Below, one piece after another: positions 17,797 to 25,865 of a stretch of DNA of 64,000 bases. The stretch covers positions 1 to 64,000 of the forward strand of contig NZ_FMVC01000010.1 in NCBI RefSeq assembly GCF_900101855.1, in the 5' to 3' direction. The DNA is from Flavobacterium anhuiense (GTDB taxonomy: Bacteria; Bacteroidota; Bacteroidia; Flavobacteriales; Flavobacteriaceae). Numbering within the stretch: the stretch's first letter is position 1; each line of letters opens with the position of its first letter. The translations under genes were made by a program, and so were the position numbers. Under the pieces are notes generated by a model. It did not search any database. It was not told the DNA's origin and worked only from the letters and a program-made list of their open reading frames with translations.

Positions 17797-18402
17797 ATGA
17801 CCTTCAACAAAGAAACATACCTCAACAATCTAAAATTATATTTCGAAAGTTACGCTCCTATTTCTGAAAAGTCATGGAAATCAATTGAAAACTTAACACA
17901 TTTCCAGACCGTCAAAAAAGGAGAAATAGTATTAGAAAATGGGGAAATCTGCAAAAATCTCTATTTTATTGCAAAAGGAATTTTACGAACTTTTATTACA
18001 GACGAACAAGGAAATTTCTATAACAAAAACCTTTTTCTCGAAAACAAACTGGCATGCTCTAAAGTTTCATCAATACTGCAAACTCCTTCTAGTTTTACGA
18101 TCGAAGCTTTAGAAGATTGTATTTTAATCAGACTTAATTACAAAAAATATATCCAATTGATTAGCGAAAATGATGATCTTAAAACCTTCTACATTGCCTA
18201 TTTAGAGAAAAACTGGATTATAGAAAAAGAACAAAGAGAAGTCGCGCTAGTTATGCAGAATGCGACAGAAAGATACCTTAATCTTCTTGAAACGCACCCA
18301 ACAATCGCCGATCGGGTTCCGTTATTGCATATTGCTTCGCATTTAGGCATTACGCCAACGCAGTTAAGCCGAATCAGAAAAAGTCTGGAAAAAGATTCGT
18401 GA
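17797..18402 (+). CDS. Crp/Fnr-type transcriptional regulator
   Basis: 201 aa from ATG 17797; an in-frame GTG at 17776 lies next to a palindromic repeat and is less likely. Cyclic-nucleotide-binding-like domain at residues ~20-120 (VKKGEIVLENGEICKNLYFI, AKGILRTFI) without the full cAMP-binding signature, then a C-terminal HTH (LLHIASHLGITPTQLSRIRK). This matches the many Crp-like regulators of Bacteroidota whose ligand is unknown. Followed 71 bp later by a GNAT gene; the two may be functionally linked. Confidence 0.88.
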   Translation: MTFNKETYLNNLKLYFESYAPISEKSWKSIENLTHFQTVKKGEIVLENGEICKNLYFIAKGILRTFITDEQGNFYNKNLFLENKLACSKVSSILQTPSSFTIEALEDCILIRLNYKKYIQLISENDDLKTFYIAYLEKNWIIEKEQREVALVMQNATERYLNLLETHPTIADRVPLLHIASHLGITPTQLSRIRKSLEKDS

Positions 18403-18473
18403 ATCAACATATGTAAAGGCTTTTCTAAGAGAACCAATTTATCTTTGTGCTATAATTAAAACTCGTCATAACA

Positions 18474-19205
18474 ATGAACCATATAAACCTCATTAAAGAC
18501 AATATTGACAATCTCACCACTCTTTGGAAAACTGTTGCAACTCCGCTCCTTTCTTATCATAAAAATGATCCTTTTGAATTTTCTCAAATAAAAAACTCAG
18601 GCTGGCCAAATAGATTATGGTCTAGAGAAGATATTACCGAAGAAAACTTTCTGCAGATTCAGGAAACGATGGAGAAAAATCCAGGTTTGGTTATTCCGTA
18701 TTGGGATATTTTTGGAAGCAATTCGAAAGAAATTTTCGAAAAAAATGGCTTTCATATCCGAATTCAGCTTGTAGCGATGGCTTTAAAACTGGGAGAAAAA
18801 TTTCCGCTTCAAAACAATCTTACTTTCAAGAGAGTTTTAAATGAAGAAGATGCCAAAACCTGGTCAGATATTTATCCAATGTCTTTTAGTTATGTAATCA
18901 GCAAAGAAACCTTGATTGCTAATTACGAAAATGCAAAGTTTTATTTAGTTCATTTTGAAGGAAAAGCGATTGGAACGCTTACTCTTTTTCAAACCTACAA
19001 AACAATGGGAATTCACGGTGTCGGCGTAATCCCAGAAATGCGCAAAAGAGGTTTCGCAGAAGAAATCATGAAATTTGCTATCAATGAAGCTATTGATGCC
19101 AATTGCGAATATGCGCAACTACAAGCTTCTGCATTAGGAAAAGGCATTTATACGAGATTAGGTTTTGAGGATTTGTTTACGATTACGAATTATCAACTGA
19201 GTTAA
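18474..19205 (+). CDS. GNAT family N-acetyltransferase
   Basis: 243 aa. The C-terminal half holds the GNAT fold: AKFYLVHFEGKAIGTLTLF (strands 4), then GVGVIPEMRKRGFAEEIMKF, which is the acetyl-CoA pyrophosphate loop (R-x-x-G-x-A), and YAQLQASALGKGIYTRLGFE as the closing motif. The first ~110 residues form a family-specific N-terminal region. Substrate not deducible. Confidence 0.88.
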   Translation: MNHINLIKDNIDNLTTLWKTVATPLLSYHKNDPFEFSQIKNSGWPNRLWSREDITEENFLQIQETMEKNPGLVIPYWDIFGSNSKEIFEKNGFHIRIQLVAMALKLGEKFPLQNNLTFKRVLNEEDAKTWSDIYPMSFSYVISKETLIANYENAKFYLVHFEGKAIGTLTLFQTYKTMGIHGVGVIPEMRKRGFAEEIMKFAINEAIDANCEYAQLQASALGKGIYTRLGFEDLFTITNYQLS

Positions 19206-19268
19206 ATTCCAAATTTTAAAATCCAATTCCAATTCGGTCGCGAAGTCGCAATTTTTTTTTTAGCTCTA

Positions 19269-19325
19269 GCAGATTTGGCAGATTAAGCAGATTAGATTTT
19301 TTAATAAATAATCTGCCAAATCTGC
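19269..19325. repeat. Perfect 16-bp inverted repeat
   Basis: GCAGATTTGGCAGATT (19269-19284) and AATCTGCCAAATCTGC (19310-19325) with a 25-base AT-rich loop; the left arm also contains a tandem GCAGATT echo (19288-19294). Typical Flavobacterium intergenic palindrome. Confidence 0.8.
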
Positions 19326-19483
19326 GAGAAACAAATCCTTTAAATCTTTTGAATCTGTGGCTTTAAAATAAAAACTTTACGCCTTTGCGCCTTTGCGAGA
19401 ACTATTTTCAATCTAAAATCTAACTTCTAAAATCTAAAATCAAGAATGTCCCAAATGCCCCCAAAATAGTCATAAATAGGTAT

Positions 19484-19512
19484 TTTGTTAAAAAATAAGA
19501 ATAGTACATTTG
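19484..19512 (+). promoter_or_regulatory. Bacteroidota-type promoter of the DoxX-like gene
   Basis: TTTG (19484-19487), 17-bp spacer, TACATTTG (19505-19512), 37 bp before the ATG at 19550. Confidence 0.6.
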
Positions 19513-19549
19513 TAATACATTAACTAATAATCTTTTAAACAAATACCCA

Positions 19550-19930
19550 ATGAAGACAACCAAAATCATTTTCTGGACTACTACTATTTTAATCTTTTTA
19601 TTTGAAGGCGTTATGCCGGCATTGACTTCTCAAACAGAATTAGCCAAAGAAGGAATCAAACATTTGGGTTATCCAGAATATTTCGGAAATGCATTAGTCG
19701 TGTTTAAAATCCTTGGCGTTTTAGCTTTAATTATTCCACAAGTGCCAGGGCGAATCAAAGAATGGGCTTATGCAGGATTTGCTTTTGATTTCATTTTTGC
19801 TTCCATAAGCCATTTTGCGGTTGACGGAATCGGTTTTCAAGGATTCTTTCCTTTAATTGTTTTTGCAGTTTTAATTATTTCTTATGTAACATATCACAGA
19901 ATACAACGTTATAAAAATATAGCGCTCTAA
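19550..19930 (+). CDS. DoxX-like membrane protein
   Basis: 126 aa with four predicted membrane helices: IIFWTTTILIFLFEGVMPAL, VVFKILGVLALIIPQVPGRI, EWAYAGFAFDFIFASISHFA and FFPLIVFAVLIISYVTYHRI. The EGVMPAL, YPEYFG, K-x-LGV and GF-FD patterns match the DoxX-like family. Biochemical role poorly known. Followed after 13 bp by a 69-aa gene, probably an operon. Confidence 0.85.
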   Translation: MKTTKIIFWTTTILIFLFEGVMPALTSQTELAKEGIKHLGYPEYFGNALVVFKILGVLALIIPQVPGRIKEWAYAGFAFDFIFASISHFAVDGIGFQGFFPLIVFAVLIISYVTYHRIQRYKNIAL

Positions 19931-19943
19931 AAATCAAAACTTT

Positions 19944-20153
19944 ATGATTGAAGTTTTTAAAACAAATGTTCAAGAAGAATCTCAATGCAACATCATCATT
20001 GAGAAGCTTCTTGAGCACTATCCCAACGGCTCGATCAACTTCGATTTAGAAGATTGTGACAAAATCCTCCGCATTCATGCACCCGCCATTTCGAATACAA
20101 AAATTATCGACATTTTAAATTCGCACGGTTACTTCTGCGAAGTGCTTCCTTAA
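19944..20153 (+). CDS. Small ferredoxin-fold-like protein (HMA-like without metal site)
   Basis: 69 aa. The beta-alpha-beta pattern MIEVFKTNVQEESQCNIIIE ... GSINFDLEDCDKILRIHAP ... IIDILNSHGYFCEVLP has the size and secondary-structure order of heavy-metal-associated domains, but the CxxC metal site is absent; Cys residues are at about 15, 39 and 65. Probably co-transcribed with the DoxX-like gene. Assignment is by fold resemblance only. Confidence 0.55.
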   Translation: MIEVFKTNVQEESQCNIIIEKLLEHYPNGSINFDLEDCDKILRIHAPAISNTKIIDILNSHGYFCEVLP

Positions 20154-20330
20154 AAATTAACACTTCTCAAATACCTGAATTATAGCATTTTAATATTTTT
20201 TATTGTATATTTGAAGGAGTATCATTTCCCCTAATTCTATAAATTTAATTTCGCCAGATTATGTACTGAGGTTTTCTTAACCAATCGGTAAACCTATACT
20301 GTCGAATTTTCAATTTCTAAAATTAAAAAA

Positions 20331-20840
20331 ATGAAGAGCGCTATTCAAAATACCATACTGGAAACCTACAGTAAATTGGGCGACTTACTTTCTTCTTTTT
20401 CAAAAGAAGAAATCAATGTTGTTCCGTTTGAAGGAAGCTGGACGGCTGGACAAACCGTACAGCACTGTATTCTAGCCTGCTCAGGTCTTACCATGCTATT
20501 TGCTGGAAAAACCGAAAAAACCAATAGAGAACCTGACGAAAACGTAAAAGGACTCGACTCCATCTTTTTAGATTATACTACTAAATATCAATCACCCGAA
20601 AACATAAAACCTCCTGCTATTGAGTATGAAAAAGGCACTCTGCTGGCTTCTGTAAAAAAAATACAAAATGATTTGTTTGAAGCTGCAGAAACTTACGATT
20701 TAACACTGACATGCTTGGATGCTAAAGTACCTGGTTTTGAATATTTCACGATTTACGAATGGCTTCATTTTGCCATTGTGCACACGCAGAGACATACGCA
20801 GCAGTTAAAATCGATTTACGAACATATTAAAAAACAATAA
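20331..20840 (+). CDS. DinB-like four-helix protein
   Basis: 169 aa. WTAGQTVQHCILACSGL gives the first metal His and HFAIVHTQRHTQQLKSI the H-x-x-x-H pair, the three-His zinc/nickel site of the DinB/YfiT superfamily. These proteins are putative metal-dependent transferases, often thiol (bacillithiol/mycothiol) related; Bacteroidota partner thiol unknown. A possible TATATTTG -7 box lies at 20206-20213. Confidence 0.85.
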   Translation: MKSAIQNTILETYSKLGDLLSSFSKEEINVVPFEGSWTAGQTVQHCILACSGLTMLFAGKTEKTNREPDENVKGLDSIFLDYTTKYQSPENIKPPAIEYEKGTLLASVKKIQNDLFEAAETYDLTLTCLDAKVPGFEYFTIYEWLHFAIVHTQRHTQQLKSIYEHIKKQ

Positions 20841-20867
20841 ATCAGTATTTAACTCAAAACAATTTTT

Positions 20868-21335
20868 ATGAGATCAAAAGTTAGAACCATTGTTTCATCT
20901 GGTTTAGTTGCAGGGACATTAGATATTACTGCCGCTATTTTGATTTATGCAGGAATATTACATAAAACAACAGCCGAAAAAATTTTACAATCTATTGCAA
21001 GCGGAATTTTTAAAAAAGAGGCTTATACAGCAGGAACAGAAATGACTTTTGTGGGTTTGGGACTTCATTTCTTAATTGCTTTTATTTTTGCTTGGTTTTA
21101 TTTTAAGATTTTCCCTTATATCCCATTTTTTAAAATAAACACTTTACTCTCGGGAGTTTCTTATGGCTTCTTTATTTGGGTTGTAATGAATCTTGTGGTT
21201 CTCCCCATCGTATTTCCAGTTTTACCAGAAAAAAAACTAGATTTTCCGCTATTGCTTTCTATACTTATTGTGATTTTTTGTGTAGGGATTCCGATAGCAT
21301 TTATAACTCGGAAATATTATGCAAAATGGTACTAA
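20868..21335 (+). CDS. Four-helix integral membrane protein (YagU/DUF1440-like)
   Basis: 155 aa with four hydrophobic stretches: VSSGLVAGTLDITAAILIYA, VGLGLHFLIAFIFAWFYFKI, YGFFIWVVMNLVVLPIVFPV and LLLSILIVIFCVGIPIAFIT. The GLVAGTLDI..A opening and conserved IASGIFKKEAY loop resemble the YagU/DUF1440 group. 27 bp after the DinB-like gene, so the two are likely co-transcribed. Function unknown. Confidence 0.65.
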   Translation: MRSKVRTIVSSGLVAGTLDITAAILIYAGILHKTTAEKILQSIASGIFKKEAYTAGTEMTFVGLGLHFLIAFIFAWFYFKIFPYIPFFKINTLLSGVSYGFFIWVVMNLVVLPIVFPVLPEKKLDFPLLLSILIVIFCVGIPIAFITRKYYAKWY

Positions 21336-21339
21336 TTGA

Positions 21340-21417
21340 AGGGACAAAGTTGCAAAGAGACAAAGTTACAAAGGTTAAAATACTTGACACTTTGTAACTC
21401 TGGAACTTTGTCCCCTT
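21340..21417. repeat. Inverted repeat between convergent genes, terminator-like
   Basis: AGGGACAAAGTT...CAAAGTTACAAAG on the left and CTTTGTAACT...AACTTTGTCCCCT on the right form an interrupted ~25-bp stem. It lies between the stop codons of 20868-21335 (+) and 21422-21583 (-), so it can terminate both. Of the same 'CAAAGTTGCAAAG' class as other Bacteroidota intergenic palindromes. Confidence 0.65.
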
Positions 21418-21421
21418 AAAA

Positions 21422-21583
21422 TCAAACTTTTCTTCTTCCTGTTATTAATGATATAATAAATAGCACTAAAAAGATGAAGAATAAAACCTTTGCAATACTT
21501 GCGGCTCCAGCGGCAATTCCGCCAAAACCAAAAATTCCGGCTATAATAGCCAAAATGATAAATATAACTGTCCAACGTAACAT
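21422..21583 (-). CDS. DUF1328 family small membrane protein (YtjA-like)
   Basis: 53 aa, minus strand, ATG at 21583. The sequence [20 protein letters not shown] followed by [20 protein letters not shown] and [13 protein letters not shown] is an unmistakable DUF1328/YtjA protein: two short membrane helices joined by a Gly/Ala turn. A longer frame on the same strand (to 21575) is a shadow. Members are envelope-stress-associated in other bacteria; precise role unknown. Confidence 0.9.
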   Translation of the reverse strand: MLRWTVIFIILAIIAGIFGFGGIAAGAASIAKVLFFIFLVLFIISLITGRRKV

Positions 21584-21852
21584 AATATTTGATTTTTAAG
21601 TTCTTAATATGACTGTTTTATAAGCCTTTTTGTTTATCTCAAAGTTCTTTTATTCCTACAAATCTTGTTAACTCTATGCGCTTTATTATTATCTCAATAA
21701 AACTAAAACAACACTAGAACCCACGCCACTTTCACTATTATTTCAAAGCCTTACAGAATTACCATGTTTACGCTTTTGAGTTAATTTTTTGATCGATTGG
21801 ATTAATTGCCGCTTCCATCTCAAAGTAATTTTAGATAAAATTTTTAAAGGTA

Positions 21853-22911
21853 ATGGAAGAAGCTAGGAAACATGGTGTCATCTTAGAAAAAACAGATCGG
21901 GCTTTTGAGGAATTAGGTGTTTTAAATCCTGCCATTTATCAAGACGGAAATACTGTACACATGTTTTACAGAGCGGCCAAAAGAGGAAATTTTTCAACCA
22001 TTGGATATTGTCGTTTTGAAGGTCCAACTACATTAGTTGAAAGAAGCACTCAGCCGGTTTTTGTGCCAGATTACATTTATGAGATTCATGGTGTAGAAGA
22101 TCCGAGAATCACTAAAATAGACGACAGGTTTTACATGACTTACGTTACTTATGATGGAATTAATGCTTGTGGCGCTTTGGCAGTTTCAAAAGATTTAAAA
22201 ATTTTTAAGAAGAAGGGAATTATAACGCCAAAATTTATTCTTAATGAATTTACAAATCTTATTAGAAAGCATTTACAGAATCCGAGCATTGCAAAGATCT
22301 TAGCTTTTAATATGGAAAGAAATTATCCGCTTACGGAAACTATTAAAGAGAATCTGTTTGTATGGGATAAAAATGTGGTTCTTTTTCCGAAGAAATTTAA
22401 TGGAAAGTTTGTTGCCCTGCATCGCTTATTTCCATCCATTCAGATTTTTTCGTTTGAAAAGAAATCAGAACTGACAGAAGATTTTTGGAAAAACTATTTA
22501 AAAAATCTTCCCGATCATATTGTAATGGAACCAAAATATGATCACGAAACAAGTCATATTGGTCCTGGAGCCCCGCCGATAGAAACAGCAGACGGCTGGC
22601 TTTTAATTTATCATGCTGCTGAAAGGAGAGAGAAAGGTTTGGTTTATCATGCCGCAGCTGTTTTACTGGATTTAGAAGATCCGTCAAAAGTTATTGCAAG
22701 ACTGCCAAAACCCATTATTACTCCCTCAGAATATTACGAAAGACATGGCTATGTCAATTATGTGGTTTTCCCGACAGGGACTGCCATTTTTGATGACCAA
22801 CTATATATTTATTATGGCGCTGCCGATGATAAGATTGCGGTGGCATCTCTGAACCTTAACGAGTTATTAACCGAATTAAAAATGAACTCTCATGAAAACA
22901 ATATCAAATAA
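21853..22911 (+). CDS. GH130-family glycoside phosphorylase
   Basis: 352 aa five-bladed propeller enzyme. Signatures: LGVLNPAIYQDGNTVHMFYR at the N-terminus, EIHGVEDPRITKIDDRFYMT (the Asp of 'EDPR' is the conserved catalytic general acid of GH130), HIGPGAPPIETADGWLLIYH (phosphate/substrate loop) and YINYVVFPTG-like C-terminus. The family phosphorolyses beta-mannosides (beta-1,4-mannosyl-glucose or beta-1,2-mannosides). No signal peptide, so it acts in the cytoplasm. It overlaps the following glycosyltransferase gene by 20 bp, linking phosphorolysis with glycan synthesis. Subfamily cannot be assigned by eye. Confidence 0.88.
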   Translation: MEEARKHGVILEKTDRAFEELGVLNPAIYQDGNTVHMFYRAAKRGNFSTIGYCRFEGPTTLVERSTQPVFVPDYIYEIHGVEDPRITKIDDRFYMTYVTYDGINACGALAVSKDLKIFKKKGIITPKFILNEFTNLIRKHLQNPSIAKILAFNMERNYPLTETIKENLFVWDKNVVLFPKKFNGKFVALHRLFPSIQIFSFEKKSELTEDFWKNYLKNLPDHIVMEPKYDHETSHIGPGAPPIETADGWLLIYHAAERREKGLVYHAAAVLLDLEDPSKVIARLPKPIITPSEYYERHGYVNYVVFPTGTAIFDDQLYIYYGAADDKIAVASLNLNELLTELKMNSHENNIK

Positions 22912-25162
22912 ATCAAAAATCGTTTTTTTATCTACTTTTCCGCCTACGCAATGTGGCATAGCAACCTATACTCAAGATACCATCAAAGGAATCACAGATG
23001 TTTACGGTAAATCTATCAAATGCGAAATATGTGAACTTGTTGATAAACCCAAAGATCAGCCAACGCAGGCATTTACCTTAAACACTAAAAATCGAGAAGA
23101 ATACGCTAGAGTTGCCGAGGAAATTAATCAAGATGAAACTGTGAAATTAGTGCATATTCAGCATGAATTTGGTTTGTTTTCAGGAAATTACGGTGACCAT
23201 CTTTTAGATTTTTTAAATGTTATTAAAGCACCTGTTACGTTTACGTTTCATAGTGTAATTCCGAATCCGAATGACGAATTGAGAACATTCGTAAGACTGC
23301 TATTGGACTACAGCAATTCGGTTTTTGTGATGACTAATAAATCAAAAGAAATTTTAATCAAAGACTACGATATCAATGAAGAAATAATTACTTGCGTGCC
23401 TCATGGAACTCATATTGTGATATACGAAACTCCAGAACAGGCAAAAGAAAAATTAGGAATTCAAGATAGATTGGTTTTGGCTACTTTCGGACTTTTGGGC
23501 GAAGGTAAAAATATAGAAACAGGCTTACAGGCTCTGCCAAAAATTATCGAAAAAGCGCCAAATGCTTTGTATCTTATTATTGGCAAAACACACCCTAACT
23601 TAATTAAAGACGGAATTGACACGTATCGTGATAAATTGGAAGGTTTAGTTAAAGAATTAAATCTTCAAGACAATGTACGCTTCATAAATAAATATTTGGA
23701 TACCGATGAGCTCTTAGAATATTTAAAAGCAACAGATATTTATATGTTTACGTCAAAAGACCCGAATCAGGCAGTGAGCGGCACATTTGCTTACGCGATG
23801 AGTTGTGCGTGTCCGATCGTGGCATCTAAAATTCCGCACACCAGAGAGGTTTTAACTCCAGATTCTGGAATTTTATGTGATATTGGAGATGCAGATCAAT
23901 TTGCGGCCGCAGCAATTAAATTGATTGAAGATGAGAATTTAAGACACGAAATGGGAATTAATTCATTTACCAAAATGAGAGCTTCATCATGGGAAAATGT
24001 TGCCATCACGCAAATGAATACTTATAAAAACCTGTTCAAAAATCCTTCAGAAATTAAATACAGTTACCCTCCTATTCAGCTGAAACATATCAAAAAACTG
24101 ACTACAGAATTAGGAATTATTCAGTTCAGTAAAATTTCTATTCCGGATTTAGATTCTGGATATACTTTAGATGATAATGCAAGAGCTTTAATAGCGTTTT
24201 GCATGCATTATAAACTGACTCAAGACAAAGATGATCTCGCTTATATCTTAATTTATTTAGATTTCATTCAGCGTTGTCAGAAACCAAAAGGAGATTTTAT
24301 CAATTATGTCGATAAGGAAAACCGCGAACATATTGAGCAAAATGCCGAAGTAAATCTTGAAGATTCAAATGCAAGAGCCATTTGGGCTTTAGGAACTGTT
24401 GTTTCTATGTCGGATATTCTCCCAGAAGCTATAAGTAAAAAGGCAACCAAATGTTTATTGAATACCTTAAAATGGGCTGAAAATATCCAATCGCCTCGTT
24501 CAATTGGTTTTGCTACAAAAGGATTGTATTTATACCATTCAACCATTCCGAATTTGTATGTTGCAGCTATCATCAATAAGCTAAATGCAAAATTGCTGGC
24601 GAATTACGAAGACACTGCCACAGAAGATTGGCAATGGTTTGAAAATTATCTAACGTATGGAAACAGCATTTTGCCAGAATCAATGCTTTACGCTTATTTA
24701 ATTACCAATAAACCAGTTTACAAAAAAGTAGCATTGGACTCTTTAGATTTCTTGATTTCAAAAACGTTTATAAAAGGAACTTTCAAAGCTATTTCAAACC
24801 AAAGCTGGCATCATAAAGGTTCAGAACCAAGCCAGTACGGAGAACAGCCAATTGATGTTACCTACACGATTCAGACTTTAAATGCATTTTATAATGCCTT
24901 TAAAAACCCAGAATACAAAAAGAAAATGAGAGCCGCATTTAACTGGTTTTTAGGAAAAAATCATTTGAACCAGATTATGTATAATCCAGTAAGCGGTGGT
25001 GGTTACGACGGGCTTGAGAAACATAATGTCAACCTAAATCAAGGTGCAGAATCTACAGTTTGCTATTTAACCGCAAGATTATTAATGGAAAAACTGGCCA
25101 TGTCACAATCACGTGTCATTCCTTTAATGAAATCACGAAGCGGCATTGCTATAAATTTATAA
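22892..25162 (+). CDS. GT4 glycosyltransferase fused to a glycosidase-like (alpha/alpha) domain
   Basis: 756 aa, about twice a normal GT4. Residues ~10-385 form the GT-B fold: FLSTFPPTQCGIATYTQDT, VHIQHEFGLFSGNYGDH, FGLLGEGKNIETGLQALPKI and the donor-site AVSGTFAYAMSCACPIVASK. Residues ~390-756 are helical, with repeated 'LDDNARALIAFCMHY', 'NLEDSNARAIWALG' and 'EQPIDVTYTIQTLNAFY' motifs that resemble an (alpha/alpha)6 toroid of sugar-active enzymes. Overlapped with GH130, so the pair likely makes and recycles one (probably mannose-containing) oligosaccharide. The C-terminal domain activity is unknown. Confidence 0.85.
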   Translation: MKTISNKSKIVFLSTFPPTQCGIATYTQDTIKGITDVYGKSIKCEICELVDKPKDQPTQAFTLNTKNREEYARVAEEINQDETVKLVHIQHEFGLFSGNYGDHLLDFLNVIKAPVTFTFHSVIPNPNDELRTFVRLLLDYSNSVFVMTNKSKEILIKDYDINEEIITCVPHGTHIVIYETPEQAKEKLGIQDRLVLATFGLLGEGKNIETGLQALPKIIEKAPNALYLIIGKTHPNLIKDGIDTYRDKLEGLVKELNLQDNVRFINKYLDTDELLEYLKATDIYMFTSKDPNQAVSGTFAYAMSCACPIVASKIPHTREVLTPDSGILCDIGDADQFAAAAIKLIEDENLRHEMGINSFTKMRASSWENVAITQMNTYKNLFKNPSEIKYSYPPIQLKHIKKLTTELGIIQFSKISIPDLDSGYTLDDNARALIAFCMHYKLTQDKDDLAYILIYLDFIQRCQKPKGDFINYVDKENREHIEQNAEVNLEDSNARAIWALGTVVSMSDILPEAISKKATKCLLNTLKWAENIQSPRSIGFATKGLYLYHSTIPNLYVAAIINKLNAKLLANYEDTATEDWQWFENYLTYGNSILPESMLYAYLITNKPVYKKVALDSLDFLISKTFIKGTFKAISNQSWHHKGSEPSQYGEQPIDVTYTIQTLNAFYNAFKNPEYKKKMRAAFNWFLGKNHLNQIMYNPVSGGGYDGLEKHNVNLNQGAESTVCYLTARLLMEKLAMSQSRVIPLMKSRSGIAINL

Positions 25163-25204
25163 CAAAAGAAATTGAAGCTAACCAAATACTTCATTTAAAC
25201 CCTG

Positions 25205-25236
25205 AAAATCCCTTTCTTAATGAAAGGGATTTTTTG
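25205..25236 (+). terminator. Terminator of the GH130/GT operon
   Basis: AAATCCCTTTC / GAAAGGGATTT stem with TTAAT loop and T6. An almost identical hairpin follows the next operon at 27140-27168. Confidence 0.8.
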
Positions 25237-25259
25237 TTTATAAAATATATTGAAATAAA

Positions 25260-25290
25260 TTTGCCTATCTACTAATAGGTAGTATTTTTG
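25260..25290 (+). promoter_or_regulatory. Promoter with operator between -33 and -7 boxes
   Basis: TTTG (25260-25263), 19 bp, TATTTTTG (25283-25290): an ideal Bacteroidota promoter 18 bp before the TetR ATG. The spacer contains an imperfect 18-bp palindrome CTATCTAC-TA-ATAGGTAG (25265-25282), exactly filling the gap between the boxes, so a bound repressor would block RNA polymerase. Likely autoregulation by the adjacent TetR. Confidence 0.75.
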
Positions 25291-25307
25291 CCGTAAAAAT
25301 TATCGCT

Positions 25308-25865
25308 ATGACTACAAAAGAAAATATTATAGATAAAGCAGATCAATTTATTCGAGATAAAGGCTACAATGCCTTTAGCTTTAAAGATATTTCTAATGAT
25401 ATAGGCATAAAAACGGCTTCTATTCATTATCATTTCCCAACAAAATCAGATCTTGGCGTAGCGACCATTAAGGAACATATTGCAAGATGTGAAGCTTTAA
25501 AGAAAAAAGTTGCCAATGAGTCTCCATTAGTAAAACTTCAAGCTTTTTTAGAGGTTCAGACACAAATTAAAAAGGAAAATAAGGTCTGTATAGTAGGATC
25601 ATTAGCTACAGACTTAAATACACTAGACAATTCCATAAAAACAGAACTTCAGAAATTTGCCCAAATTGTAATCAATTGGCTAACTGAAATTTTAATCGAA
25701 GGAAAAGAACTTAACCAATTTGCCTATGAAATGTTACCTAGAACAAAAGCCATAATGATAATTACCAACATGGTCGCGATCGTCCAGCTATCAAGACTAA
25801 CAAGCGACGATGATTTTGAATTGGTAAAAGAAACAATATTAACAGAATTAAGACCTAAGAAATAA
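25308..25865 (+). CDS. TetR family regulator
   Basis: 185 aa. N-terminal HTH: KADQFIRDKGYNAFSFKDIS with IGIKTASIHYHFPTKSDLG, the recognition helix 'S-I-H-Y-H-F' typical for the AcuR/NemR-like subgroup. The C-terminal domain includes CIVGSLATDLNTL, the Cys/Gly-containing region also found in that subgroup. Its operator fills the promoter spacer just upstream. The stop codon overlaps the synthase start by one base (TAATG), so it controls its own operon. Confidence 0.88.
   Translation: MTTKENIIDKADQFIRDKGYNAFSFKDISNDIGIKTASIHYHFPTKSDLGVATIKEHIARCEALKKKVANESPLVKLQAFLEVQTQIKKENKVCIVGSLATDLNTLDNSIKTELQKFAQIVINWLTEILIEGKELNQFAYEMLPRTKAIMIITNMVAIVQLSRLTSDDDFELVKETILTELRPKK

Larger units (their letters stand above)
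19206..19549. other. 344-bp intergenic region with repeats and a promoter
   Basis: Contains no gene. It holds the inverted repeat at 19269-19325, degenerate 'CGCCTTTGCGCCTTTGCGAGAA' type repeat near 19380-19402, and the promoter at 19484-19512 for the DoxX-like gene. Confidence 0.6.
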
